From positions 1,488,001 through 1,552,000 of the forward strand of contig JANUWF010002285.1 of NCBI GenBank assembly GCA_026120185.1: a stretch of 64,000 bases of DNA, in the 5' to 3' direction. Below are positions 1 through 10,539 of the stretch, in pieces. The position numbers and the translations under genes are program-made. Every line of letters begins with the position of its first letter. The first letter of the stretch is position 1. The notes below the pieces were generated by a model. The model searched no databases. It saw only the letters and a list, made by a program, of their open reading frames with translations, and was not told where the DNA came from. This stretch comes from Voacanga thouarsii. Lineage: Eukaryota > Streptophyta > Magnoliopsida > Gentianales > Apocynaceae.

Positions 1-589
1 TATTTTTTGCAGAAATTCTCCGTAAGCAATGAAATAATTAAACGTCGGTAAAAAGGGGAGGGGATTTCATGCACTAGGGGAGAAAGAGTGTGTGGGATGG
101 CTTCTAGGGATTTTTAGGGCAAAAAAATCTGATTTAGATAGGCTTTTATAGGTGAATTATATTAGAATTAGGAAATAGATGAAAAAGTAGAAGAGTTAAA
201 GAAAATCCTATTTTTCTTTAGTTTTTAACTAATAAAAAGTTTTCTTTAATTAATTAGTCATAATTCTAGAGGGTTTGGAGAGTAAAATGGCAGTACAAAG
301 GAGAGGAAATAGGAAAAGAGTATTCTCCAATTTTTTTCTAAGAATTAAAGGATTAGAAATAATAAATCCCCTTTAAGTAAATTTTCTAAAATACACAAAA
401 ATTGAGTTTTCCTCCTTTTCCTACCCCTAAGTGGCAGCTATTAGGCTTCTAGAAGCCTAATGATTCCCTCAAAATATTCTCCTAGCTAGAATAAATATTT
501 AAATTAAGGAAATTTAGTTTCTCTCCAAATAAAATAAAATAAAACACGAGGAAAGTCTTAGTAGTCCATTTTTTAAATATTTCCTAAAA
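1..589. other. AT-rich left flank, no gene recognised
   Basis: Low-complexity AT-rich DNA without a convincing reading frame on either strand. It is the sequence into which element 1 inserted on its left side. A string like gcttttatagg near 150 could be a decayed LTR promoter, but I see no LTR ends, primer-binding site or coding motif to support that. Confidence 0.5.
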
Positions 590-594
590 TTAAT
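590..594. repeat. Left target-site duplication of element 1 (TTAAT)
   Basis: TTAAT lies immediately before the first LTR base and is repeated exactly at 6320-6324 after the second LTR. A 5-bp duplication is the normal length for Ty3/gypsy integrases, so it fixes both ends of the element. Confidence 0.9.
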
Positions 595-1741
595 TGATAG
601 GAATCAAATTAGACATGAAAGACATTTTCAAGAAGGGGGAAGAAAAACAAAATCACATTTCAAGATGCCATGGGTAAGAGCAAGAAGAGGAATCGAGGGA
701 GTTTTCAAGACAACAAATTCAACAAACCTAGGTCCAATAAGAGTGTGAAGAGATGGATGGAAAAGAAAGGGCCAAAAGATGCACAACAAAAGCAACAATC
801 CATGTGGAGGATCAAGCCAACCTTTAAATAAGGATTGAAGGCCTAAGGAATATCAAGAAGGGCTCAAGATGATCAATGTTTCATTTGGAAGATCAAGGAA
901 ACACATAGAAATGGAATGGAGGTCCAAAAAGAAGTTTTGAAGTGAAACAAAATGGGGGACGGCGACCAAAACACACGTGGCACTAGGTTTACTAGCCCAC
1001 CTGGTGCTAGGTCCTTACTGGAGTAGAGTTTTTTGTCTAGAACATAGTTGGCACCAGGTCCACCCAAGCACCTAGTGCCGGGTCCAGTCGGAATCATCCC
1101 AAATTTTTGCTATTTTTTGTATTTTTAGTTTTTTCTCTTGTAGTTTTATTTTAATGACTTTTATTATGTTTTAACCTATTTTAAGGCATGTAATAAGGCC
1201 TAAAAACTTTTATTAAGGCCATCTAATTTCTATGCTCTGTTTGCTAATTAGTTAGGGCAACTTGGGGCCTATAAATACCCCATTATAGCCTCTTTTGTAA
1301 TAGAATTAAGATTTCAAAATTTCAAAGAGAGAATAGAGTGTTGAACTCTTGGAGAGGAGAATTCCTCCTTAATTATTCCTTTCAGGACTAAGTAAAAGAA
1401 TTAAACTTACCTTTGTTTAGAGTCTTTAAAATCCTTGGGTTAATCTAACTTGTTTCTTCATCTTTGGTATTGATTAGATTTATTCTTACCTAATGTTCTT
1501 GTTGGGAAACCTAGAAGGGTGCCTACTTTCTCCGTCCCACTTGATTTTGAATTCTTTGTAGATTCAAGGGTGTTTGGATATTAAAGTAGTTAGCCAAATC
1601 CTATTAAAATTTGGGTTCTAGTTGTTGATTCACCCAGGGTTCTTATGTTATAGGCATTTTGCTATAAAATTGGGTGGCCAATTCTTGGGTCTTCGTTCTT
1701 AAGTCTATCTTTCAAATTTTGGTGCTTCCAAGCTCGTATCA
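595..1741 (+). repeat. 5' LTR of element 1
   Basis: About 1147 bp, starting TGATAGGAAT and ending GTATCA, matching 5167-6319 along its length with many substitutions. It contains a TATA box at 1270-1277, and upstream in U3 four imperfect copies of a GGCRCYRGGT box (977-990, 1001-1014, 1048-1061, 1072-1085). Confidence 0.92.
1270..1277 (+). promoter_or_regulatory. TATA box of the element 1 5' LTR
   Basis: TATAAATA lies in the middle of the LTR after GGGGCC. The same string in the same context occurs in the other LTR at 5847-5854. This is the expected site of the pol II promoter at the U3/R boundary. Confidence 0.7.
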
Positions 1742-1744
1742 AAT

Positions 1745-1755
1745 TGGTATCGGAG
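1745..1755 (+). other. Primer-binding site, initiator tRNA-Met type, element 1
   Basis: TGGTATCGGAG begins four bases after the LTR end. It differs by one base from TGGTATCAGAG, the complement of the 3' end of plant initiator tRNA-Met, the usual minus-strand primer of plant Ty3/gypsy and copia elements. Confidence 0.85.
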
Positions 1756-3344
1756 TAAGATAGTGTTGATTCTTATTAACACAACTTTCTTTGGACAAAC
1801 GGTACAACCTTCTTCAAGAACTTGTTGAATTTTCTCAAATTTTCGTCACTTATTTTTGTGCTATTTTTGAATGCTTGAAACTCAATATTATGCCAAAAAC
1901 TTGATGCTAAATTGATCATATATGTTGGTATAATGTTTAAGGAATCATTGGGCATTAATGTTTGTTGATTTTGTGCTCAAACAAGGTGGATATCTCATCT
2001 AAACCATGGCTGCAAATTTGAATCCCGTAACTCACTTTCTTGAGCTTTTTGAGAGTTAAAAACTTCAAATTATGCCATGGGTTTGTTGTGAAATTGAACC
2101 TATATGTTTGGTTGATGTTTAGGTAGCTATTTGAAGTTTGAAATTGCAGAAATTTTGAGGTTTCTTGGGTGTTTTTGTTGCAAAGGTTTGAACACAGAAA
2201 AATTCCGTAAATCAACTTTGAGTTGATTTTGTGAGTTATTAAAATCTAGTTTTGGGCTTCTATTTGCTGTGAAATTGCTTCTTGATGTTATGTCTATCAT
2301 TGGGAATGAAATTTGCTTGTGAATTTTGAGCATTAGAATGGTTATGTGGTTGAAAATTTTGAAATACCTTTAGTTACAAAGTTGCACACTAAGTGCTTGA
2401 TGTGTGGTCTTATGATTTAGGAATGTGTTTATATGCCAACCAAATCTTCATTTATTGAATCCCTATAGATTTTCTTGCTTGTTAACTTGATTTTTGTGGA
2501 ATTAAACTTTTTAATTGCAAGTAGCAAATTTTCTTGTGAATTGCCTAACGCTTGGAAAACAAATTGGTGCACTTTGGTTTTTATCAATTCAATTCTTTGA
2601 GCAATTGAACTCCTTGTGTGATCATTGTTTTGAGTGAGTTGATTGATCATCAAATTGAACTCTTGAGATTTGTGATAGCATCCTAACATTTAAAAATATT
2701 CATTTAAACTAGTTGCCTACTAAGTGTTTGATGAAATGTTGAAGTGTCTTTACAAAGTCTTGTAAGGGTTCTTAGCTTACATTTATCACTTCCATTGAAC
2801 TTAATTGATATACTTCTTGTTTTTGGTGGGTTAAATATTTAGATTGACAACTTCTTGAGATACTTAGGATTGAATTGAACATTGCCAATCTGGAGTCCTA
2901 TTCCTTAGTATTCTCATTTATTTGAATTCTTGTGGTGCTTGACTAGTGTTGTCGTTATACATCTTCTTGAGAAATCCTAGAGCTTGTGTGATAACTCATT
3001 GCTTGAAATTCTTGATTGACTGAGTCTCATTCTTGTTATCCATCTAGTGATAGCTCTTTTCTTCTTAGGAACTTCATTTTTCTTGAACGCTTGGAATTTA
3101 GTTGGTTTTAGCTAGTGGAACTAAATCTTTTGAATTGGGGAGACTTTGGAAAGAACTTAGTATGGAATTGAGAGTATCGAAAAGGCAAGAGGGTGAGCTC
3201 ATTGGTGATAAAAGCTAAAAGAGAGTATACACGAGAGAAGAGTGTTATTGAAAGAGTGTAAACATATGAGGGTGTAAAGTGAGAAATTCCTTTTGTGTTT
3301 TCTACTTAAATTTTGTGGGTACTTCTCCTAAAAGTAAAGTTCAC
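1756..3344 (+). other. Long untranslated leader of element 1
   Basis: About 1.6 kb of AT-rich, stop-rich sequence between the primer-binding site and the first element-type reading frame. Short frames on the minus strand here are chance openings. The leader of element 2 (14706-15602) has the same style and position, ending in a run of purine-rich text before the start codon. Confidence 0.6.
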
Positions 3345-3879
3345 TATGGATAGTTGGAATAAAATTGGAGAATATGATTGTTATGAAGAGCGTTGTTCAA
3401 CTAGAAGTAGTTATGGTAGGAATGATGAGTATGATTGGAGATATATGGAGGATGACTATGAGAGCATGGGGTATTTGGAAGAACATGATGAAAGACCACA
3501 AAAATATTCAAAGAGTGGGTTGCAAGGGACAAAGAGTGGTATGCAAAAAGAGAGGGAGTATGGATGCTATACTTGTTTGAGCTATACACACACTTCCTAT
3601 GAATGTCGAAAAAGAGCCAAGCCAAGGGAAATGAGTGCATTACAAAATTCTTCCAAGAGTGTTTGAGTAGAGAGCAAGATTATGTTTGTTCTATTTGTTA
3701 GGATTATGGCTATGACACATGATATTCCAAGGAAAAGTCCAGGAAGTAGGGATGAGTTGCAAATATGTAAAGTGAGTTCTTGTGAGTATTGTTCTAGCTA
3801 TGAACACACTTTACCTAGTTGTTCTTGGAAGCTCTTAAGGGAGCGATGTAGCCAATTGGACACAAGATTTGAGATGTAG
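3345..3879 (+). pseudogene. gag: Gag-like remnant with two CCHC knuckles, no capsid
   Basis: The frame starting near 3345 reads a Tyr/Asp/Glu-rich segment of about 75 residues, then a zinc knuckle CYTCLSYTHTSYEC (CX2CX4HX4C) followed by a basic tail, and stops at 3664-3666. A second knuckle CEYCSSYEHTLPSC with the same spacing follows in the next open stretch (3682-3879). The nucleic-acid-binding half of gag is therefore recognisable, while the capsid domain seen in element 2 (about 16130-16630) is absent. Interrupted by stops. The Tyr-rich N-terminal part may be a substitute gag sequence or a chance frame. Confidence 0.7.
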
Positions 3880-4347
3880 GAGAAACAATATGAGGAAAAG
3901 AATAGAGAGGAGCAAGGGGTTGAAAAGAGTGAACAAAATGAGCTACAAGAAATTGAGAAAGAAGAGAAGATAGAAGAAGAAGCCAAAGAAAGAGAATTGC
4001 AAAATCAAAGGGGTGAGGAAACACATAAAGGAATTAGGGACGGTACATTAATACAAGGGAGTGAAGACCAACATGGGGATAACAAACAATGAGTTGAGCA
4101 TGATAATAATGTGGTTGATGAGGAGAAAATAATTACTATAGATGAAGGTCCCAAAAATGCTTCAAGTAACTATGAATTGGGAGAGAAGTCACATCAACAA
4201 AAGAAAGAGGGAGAATGTAAGGTTGTGAAAAGTGAAACACCAACACCATTTTCTAGGGTGGCCACAAATCCAAAAGAGGGAGTAGATGGTGAAAGAAAAA
4301 ATGTGTTTGAGAAAATAAATTCACTAATTGGTGTTGCTAGTTGAGTC

Positions 4348-4918
4348 TTGGGTACTTATGTTGTTGAGGATATGAATGATTTACAAAGAGAAAACATTTT
4401 CTACTCAAGATGTAAAATTAACCAAAGGCTATATAGTATAATGATAGATTGTGGAAGTTGTGCAAATGTGATAAGTACTACATTAGTGAAGGAGATATGT
4501 ATAGAGACCATGAAGCATCCTAAGCCATACATTCAATGGGTCAATGATTGTGGTGAGATGAAGGTAAACAAATAAGCCAAGGTTACATTTAGCATGGGAA
4601 AGTATGAAGATGAGGTACTTTGTGATGTAATTCCCATGCATGTTGGAGAGTTATTGTTGGGAATGCCTTAGATGTATGATAGAGAGGTGATGCACAATAA
4701 AAGAAGAAACACTTATACTTTGATCAAGGAGGGAAATAAGTTTACTTTTCTTCCATTATCCCCTAGTGAGGTTACAAAAGATCAAAATCTTTTAAGGGAA
4801 AAAGAAAGGAAAAGGAGAGAGAAAACGGAGGGAAAGAAGAGTGAGAGAAAAGAAGACGAAGAGAAAGAGAGAGAGCTAAAAAAGAAGAGGGTTAAGATGA
4901 AAGTACTTGAGGTAAAAT
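4348..4918 (+). pseudogene. pol: Retropepsin (PR) remnant plus charged linker
   Basis: The segment 4348-4575 aligns by eye with the protease of element 2: a QRENIF-like entry, the catalytic loop and the DxGSCxNVIS pattern. The catalytic triplet here reads Asp-Cys-Gly (4447-4455) instead of Asp-Ser/Thr-Gly. A stop at 4573-4575 replaces a Gln codon seen in relatives, and another stop (about 4669) falls inside the GxPWQ-like motif. The frame 4672-4918 continues with the NTYxLxKE and PLSPSEV segments and a Lys/Glu-rich coiled linker, as in element 2 before RT. It ends at 4916-4918 without reaching any RT motif. Confidence 0.8.
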
Positions 4919-5153
4919 GAGAAGAGAGGAGAGTGAGAAAGTAATGGAAGAAGCAAACACAAAGTAGTGTGGTTCAAGAGAGAGCCAAACAAGAGGTTGA
5001 GAAAAAAGAAAATGAGTAGGGGTAAAATAAGGTTGAGAGCTTGGGTTGAGAAGAGAGAAAATAAGAGAATAGGTGAGGATCCAAAGCCAAAAGTTTTACC
5101 GTCATCTTGCTTGAATTATAATGCAAGTAACGATTCGAAGATGAATCATCTTC
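4919..5153 (+). other. Deletion scar: linker joined to the last integrase codons
   Basis: Short broken frames. The last part (about 5127-5152) resembles the final integrase codons of element 2 at 24325-24354: both read as an acidic N-D-S-x-x-N-like stretch right before the purine tract. This indicates that the body of pol was deleted while the 3' edge, needed for plus-strand priming, was kept. The exact deletion point is not visible. Confidence 0.6.
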
Positions 5154-5166
5154 AAAAAGGGAGAAA
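5154..5166 (+). other. Polypurine tract of element 1
   Basis: AAAAAGGGAGAAA lies directly against the TGATAGG start of the 3' LTR, the expected plus-strand primer position. Element 2 has GAGGGGGAGA in the same place. Confidence 0.85.
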
Positions 5167-6319
5167 TGATAGGAATCAAATTAGGCATGAAGGTCATTTT
5201 CAAGAAGAGGGAAGAAGGACAAAATCACACTTCATGGTGCCATGGGGTAAGAGCAATATTCTAGAGGAATCAAAGGAGTTTTCAAGACAACAAATTCAAC
5301 AAACCCAGGTCTAAGAAGATTGTGAAGAGATAGATGGAAAAGAAAGGGCCAAAAGTCACACAACAGAAGCAACAATCCATGTGAAGGATCAAGCCAACCT
5401 TTAAACAAGGATTGAAGGCCAAAAGAATATTAAGAAGGGCTTAAGATGATAAACGTTTCATTCGGAGGATCATGGAAACACATAAAAATGGAATGGAGAT
5501 TCAAAGAGCAAGTTTTGAAATGTAACGAAATGGGGGACGGTAACCAGAACACACCTAGCACCAAGTTCACTAGCCCACTTAGTGCTAGGTCCTTATTAGA
5601 GTAGAGTTTTGTGTCCAAAACACACCTAGAGCTAGATCCACCTAAGCACTTGGCGCTGGGTCCAGTTGGGATCATCCCGGATTTTTGTTATTTTTGTATT
5701 TTCAGCCTTTTCACTTGTAATTTAATTTTTACAACTTTTATTATGTTTTAACCTATTTTAAGGCATGTAATAGGGTCTAAAAACTTGTGTTAAGGCCATC
5801 TAATTTCTATGCTTTATTTGCTAATTAGTTAGGGTAACTTTGGGCCTATAAATACTCCATTATAGCCTCTTTTGTAATAGAATTCAGATTTCAAAATTTC
5901 AAAGAGAGAATAGAGTGTTAAACTCTTGAAGAGGAGAATTCCTTCTCAATTCTTCCTTTCAAGACCAAGAAAAGGAATTAGACCCACCTTTGTTTAAATT
6001 CTCTAAAATTCTTGGGTTAATCCAACTTATTTTTTCATCTTGGGTATTTGATAAATTTATTCTTACCTAGTGTTTTTGTTGGAAAACCTAGAAGGGTACC
6101 TAATTTTCTCCATCCCACTTGTTCTTGAATTCTTTGTTTATTCAAGGGTGTTTGGGTATTAAAGTAGTTGGCCAAATCCTATTAGAATTTGGGTTCTGAT
6201 TGTTCATTTAGCTAGGGTTCTTACTTTATAGGAATTTTGGTATGGAATTGGGTGACCAATTCTTGGGTCTTTGTTCTTGAGTCTAGCTTCCAAATTTTGG
6301 TGCTTCTAAGCTCGTATCA
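5167..6319 (+). repeat. 3' LTR of element 1
   Basis: About 1153 bp, TGATAGG to TATCA, homologous to 595-1741. Its TATA box is at 5847-5854. The GGCRCYRG boxes in U3 are more decayed than in the 5' copy. Followed by the TTAAT duplication. Confidence 0.92.
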
Positions 6320-6324
6320 TTAAT
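6320..6324. repeat. Right target-site duplication of element 1 (TTAAT)
   Basis: Exact copy of 590-594, immediately after the 3' LTR. Confidence 0.9.
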
Positions 6325-6730
6325 ACATAAGTAAATAAATAAAATAAACATATAATGAGTGTTTAATAAATTTATAGCAAATGCCCAAATAAATTATAGA
6401 AATATTTACATATGTAATAATTTAACAACTAGTAAATAGTTACATAATTATTTTAATTAACCGCTACCTAATAATTAAACACACAATTTAAAGTTAGATA
6501 CATTTTCTCTCTACACACACACACACACACACACATAGTTTATAGTTTATGCTAGAATATCCTATCCTTCATTATTTCATATAGCGATTTCTCAAACATT
6601 CCAAAGCACAACAATTCTTCCACAATCATACTCAAACATGTTCATTCATGCCATGCCAAATATGCTCATACTATGTGATCCATACATTTCCCCATTTCTA
6701 GGGGCATTTAGGGTGGGGTGTCCCAATAAT
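6325..6730. other. AT-rich spacer, possibly part of a pararetrovirus relic
   Basis: AT-rich DNA with an AC microsatellite. The frame leading into the reverse-transcriptase scrap at 6731 is open from 6638, but I recognise nothing in its first 30 residues. Confidence 0.4.
6513..6535. repeat. (AC)n microsatellite
   Basis: Uninterrupted AC dinucleotide run of about 11.5 units. Confidence 0.95.
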
Positions 6731-6829
6731 CCTGATAGAAATCAATTAATAAATAGAATTCACGGATGTTATATATTTAGTAAATTTGACTATAAATCAG
6801 GATATTGGCAAATTAGAATACACCTAGTA
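6731..6829 (+). pseudogene. Endogenous caulimovirid reverse-transcriptase fragment
   Basis: About 33 codons open into a recognisable RT palm segment: NQLINRI, then FSKFDYKSGYWQIRIH, which contains the first catalytic Asp of RT. The FSKFD..SG.WQI wording is that of plant pararetroviruses (Caulimoviridae) rather than of Ty3/gypsy, where FSKIDL.SGYHQIRI is usual (compare element 2 at about 19968). The fragment ends abruptly at the first base of the TGACACC LTR-like sequence at 6830. Old, non-functional integrant. A divergent Ty3 RT is the alternative. Confidence 0.6.
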
Positions 6830-9800
6830 TGACACCCCTCATTTTTGTACTTTTTGATAGTGACTACTTTGTACATGATGAGAATTTTTATATAAAGCAA
6901 GAACAAGAAATATTCCTTGCAATGAGACAAGTATTTGCGGTCGCGATTTCGACAAATTGAGAAAGTATTTGAGAATTTCAAGAGATGTGAAAATGAATTG
7001 TTTGTTGTCGGGATTTTATTGTTAAAATAAAAAATTTTCACTATCAGAATGAATAATATCAGGGTTTATGAATTATTCAGAAAAGTTGATAAAATTTTAT
7101 TCAAGAAATTAAGTGAATTGTGATTTGTTGAGAAAGCTAGGTGTCATTTTGTTATTTGGTGGAGCAAGCCAAGTGTCATGGTGTTATTCCTTGCATGAAA
7201 TTTCATGCAAAGTTCTAAAAGGTTCTAAAGGTTTCTACATGTCACCTAGCATGCCACCTAAGCACACAAGGACCAACAGAATGATTGCAACTCGTTTGCA
7301 CATTTAATGCTTATTTATCTTGAAGATTGAATTAAATTTTGTGGGAAAAAGAAATAGAATGGCTGTGGGCGGCTTTGAGCACGGTTTTAAGGTCTGAAAA
7401 TAGAGAAAAATAGAAGAAGAGAGAGAAGGAAAGAAATTAGCAAGAAGAGGAGAGAGAAATTGTTGAGTCTTGAGAAAACAAGGAAGAAATCAAGAGTTCT
7501 TGGAGGTTCTTGAGCAAAAATCAAAGGAGAATCAAGGTAAATCACTTAATACCATGAACTAACTTTGTTCTTTTCATTGTAATGAGTAGATTGATGTATG
7601 TTTTGCAAGGAGATAATCATGTAATATGATTTTTACTTCAAGAACATAAGAACACTATATTGCTATTTTTGCTCTCTTGTGTAGCCAGTTGAATGGAATA
7701 GCATTTAGCTTGAATGTGTGATGTTTTAGTTAAGTTTTGATGATGTTTGGAAGAGATTTAGACGGCTGAAAATTGAAGAAGTTGACGAAGAAAGGATTAA
7801 ACAAGGTAAAGGAAGGAATTTATAGTTAGTTGAAATCATGGAAGCATGGAAAATGCATTAAAGGCTACAGGATTTTTGCTGCTGTATGTGTGTCATTTTC
7901 TGCTGCAAAATACTGAGAAAATAGTGAGTTTTGATGAAGAAAAGTTGAGGGAAAATGGAAGAATTAATTGGAGTTAGATGTTAGATGAAAGGATTAACAA
8001 GATGGAATAAGATTTTTGTGAAAAAGGATTGAAAAAACTGAATTTCAGCCTTGAAAATGCTACAGAAAAGCGGCCAGCTTTTTTTTTGTTTTTGTGGATT
8101 CAGGCCATGAAATGATAGCTAAGTGAGATAGGAGCATTTTGGAACAAATTTGGAATGAATTGGAGTTGTATATTGAAAGATATATATTAATTAGTAAGAT
8201 GTGGTTTAAAGAAGAAAAGCTGGAAATTTTGACATAGTATATGTTCTTGGATGAAATTTCATTTGATTGATGGAATTAAAGAGCAGGAACTGAATGGATT
8301 GAATTGTTGGGAATTGTTCTTGGGAAATGAATAAGAAATGGATGATTTGGAATAATAGTATTCCAAGTAGTTTATTTCATTTCAAGAAGAATTGAAATAT
8401 TAAAGGAATGATTATATTCCTTGTTATTGTATTACATGAATAATGTTGGTACATGGAATGCCTACTAAAGCGAATTGGGATTAATCTTTAATGTAGGCGT
8501 TTGATTTCAAAACTTATGACAATTGTTGGATGATTTAAAGATTGAGTGATAGCGTATTCGAGGTGAGTCCCTTAGATACTTGAAAACCTAGCGTATGCTA
8601 GTGGTCTATGCAATTTGAAGTTATGCATAACAAATGCCTTTGGTTTTTCTGACAAAACATTAGGTTTCCTGTATTTAACATGCTCCCGATCTTGTTAACA
8701 TTCCCTAGGAAAATGTGAGTCCTTTGATGTCTGAAATGACAAAATCCTAGTGTGCAATTGTTACGACAAAAATAAACATTTAAACGATTTGGTTTCTCCG
8801 AAGAAAATATGGTTTTTTCTGATAAAATCTATGGTTTCATTTCATATTCGAATGACATGAAATTAATGATATTTATTCTTGAAAATATTCATTTTGATGA
8901 ATAATATTCTAAAGCATGGAAAAACATGAATATGTGGTTTTAGATTTTCCGGAACTGTTTACTGTTTTCCTAAATGAGAAATGGTCATTATTTTGAGAAA
9001 TAATGCATTTTTATGAGAAATGGAATTTATTCAATTGTGAATATTTTTCCATAAACAACTATATGTTTCAAAGCATTCCATTCATATTCTATGAATCGAA
9101 TTGGCTTTTGGTTTTACTCAGATGAACCCTAACCATGTTTTTGGTTTGAATTCTTGAATTATGTCATATTTCTTGGAGAAATTATGAAAATGCCCTTTTA
9201 CTTGGAAATGTGCTGAAATCCTAAATCCTTGAATTATTCACATATTTTGGATTTAAATTCTTGGGTTAAGCTGATTTTATTCCTTTTGGACCGGATTACT
9301 CATAAATTATGTAATTGCCCTTAAGGAATGTATCTAATCTCATAAAAGACATTTTATCCTTTTACGCTTATTTCTTGGAAAATGATTTCTCAGTAGAGAA
9401 ATAAAGTTTGGAAATGACAATTTTGCCTTTTAAAACTATTTTCATTCTATTCCCTTAGGAATTTTGGGATTCCTTAGGAATTATTATATAGTAGACTAGG
9501 TTACGATGCAGTGAAGACGTTGACTACTCAGCAACGGCTATGCTATTTGTACTAGATTACATTCTAGATAGATGACCTCAAGTAACCTAACTAGTTTTGG
9601 GGATTGTCTTACTCTAAATGGTGCGATAAAATATTGAAATAGCCGTCCCTAGCTAGCCATTTATTTTCCCGACAATTACCTATTTTAGCAGATACTCTCA
9701 GGGGTGTATATTGGGTGTTTCACTAATATCGGCAAGCACACCGGTGTGTTCACCCCTTGTCACCTCGATATTGATTGACGTCAGGATTGGGAACTGGTTT

Positions 9801-10539
9801 ACGGTGGTAAGTGAAATACCTAAATTGTGAGGTGTGGGGCTGTGGTTACATACTATTCCAACATGATATAGTTGATTGTTAGGCTTTACGGCTGGGGTAC
9901 AGAGGACCATCAATAGCCAAAATGGTAGGATAGGGTCTAGTACGAACGGGGAAGTTTCAAACATAACAGTATCGAAGCCGAAGCCGAAGTTTTGTGGGCT
10001 TCGCAAGTGGGGAGTTCTTCTGATGAGTGAAGTACTTTCATTTCCTCTAAAATTGGGGCTTTGAGTTAAAAACTGATATTTTCCAAATATGTGATGGTTT
10101 TGAACCATGAAACTGAAATTTTCTAAATTCTACAATTGTAGAGTTGTTTTCAGTGGAAAAATGAAATTATTATTTGTGGATGAATTTTTTGAAAACAAAT
10201 TCATGAGAAACCGCAATTTTCATTTCTAGTAATAATTTTGCATTTGTTTTGCCAAACACTAGAACACACGAGACTCACTGGGTGATTTTTTACTCACAAC
10301 TATTTTACTATGTTTTTTCAAGGACCAGGAGCCAAGAGTCAACCTTAGAAAAGGCCAGTACTGCTTTCTCATGATGGAATCCTTACAAATTATTGTATAT
10401 TAGTATGTAGTATACTTGTAAAGTACAATGACTCACTCTGAGTTGTAGTTAACCTTTTTGCGATGTATAATAGCATGTCAAGTTTTAACTGCTTTATATC
10501 ATGTTATGCATTTATTTATGCGCATTATGGCTTTGTTTG
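6830..10539 (+). repeat. Partial LTR of a large Ty3/gypsy element
   Basis: Begins TGACACCCC, a typical start for the long LTRs of Del/Tekay-type elements, and runs 3.7 kb without coding motifs. Two landmarks are shared in the same order with the 4.3 kb LTR at 44085-48427: a CAAGGTAAATCA-like string (7532-7543 here, 62411-62421 in the 3' copy there), and a segment with cacacgagactcactgggtg-type wording about 300 bp before the end (10263-10285 here, 48115-48135 there). The last 150 bp, including the expected GGGGTGTCA-like end, are missing because the Athila-like LTR starts at 10540. No internal domain follows, so it is a truncated LTR. The 136-codon minus-strand opening at 9698-10108 shows no domain. 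Confidence 0.5.

Larger units (their letters stand above)
595..6319 (+). mobile_element. Element 1: Ty3/gypsy LTR retrotransposon lacking RT, RNase H and IN
   Basis: Structurally complete 5.7 kb element: LTR 595-1741, primer-binding site, 3.4 kb internal region, purine tract, LTR 5167-6319 and perfect TTAAT duplications. LTRs start TGATA and end TATCA. The internal region holds two CCHC knuckles, a protease remnant and a Lys/Glu-rich linker, then passes directly to the purine tract. No capsid, reverse transcriptase, RNase H or integrase body is visible. The protease and linker resemble those of element 2 (18822-19400), so it looks like a deletion derivative of that type of Ty3/gypsy element. 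It could only have moved with proteins supplied in trans (inference). Confidence 0.92.

Noticed and set aside
9698..10108. 136-codon opening on the minus strand
   Set aside because: Lies inside the partial long LTR, has no recognisable domain and no neighbouring gene signals.
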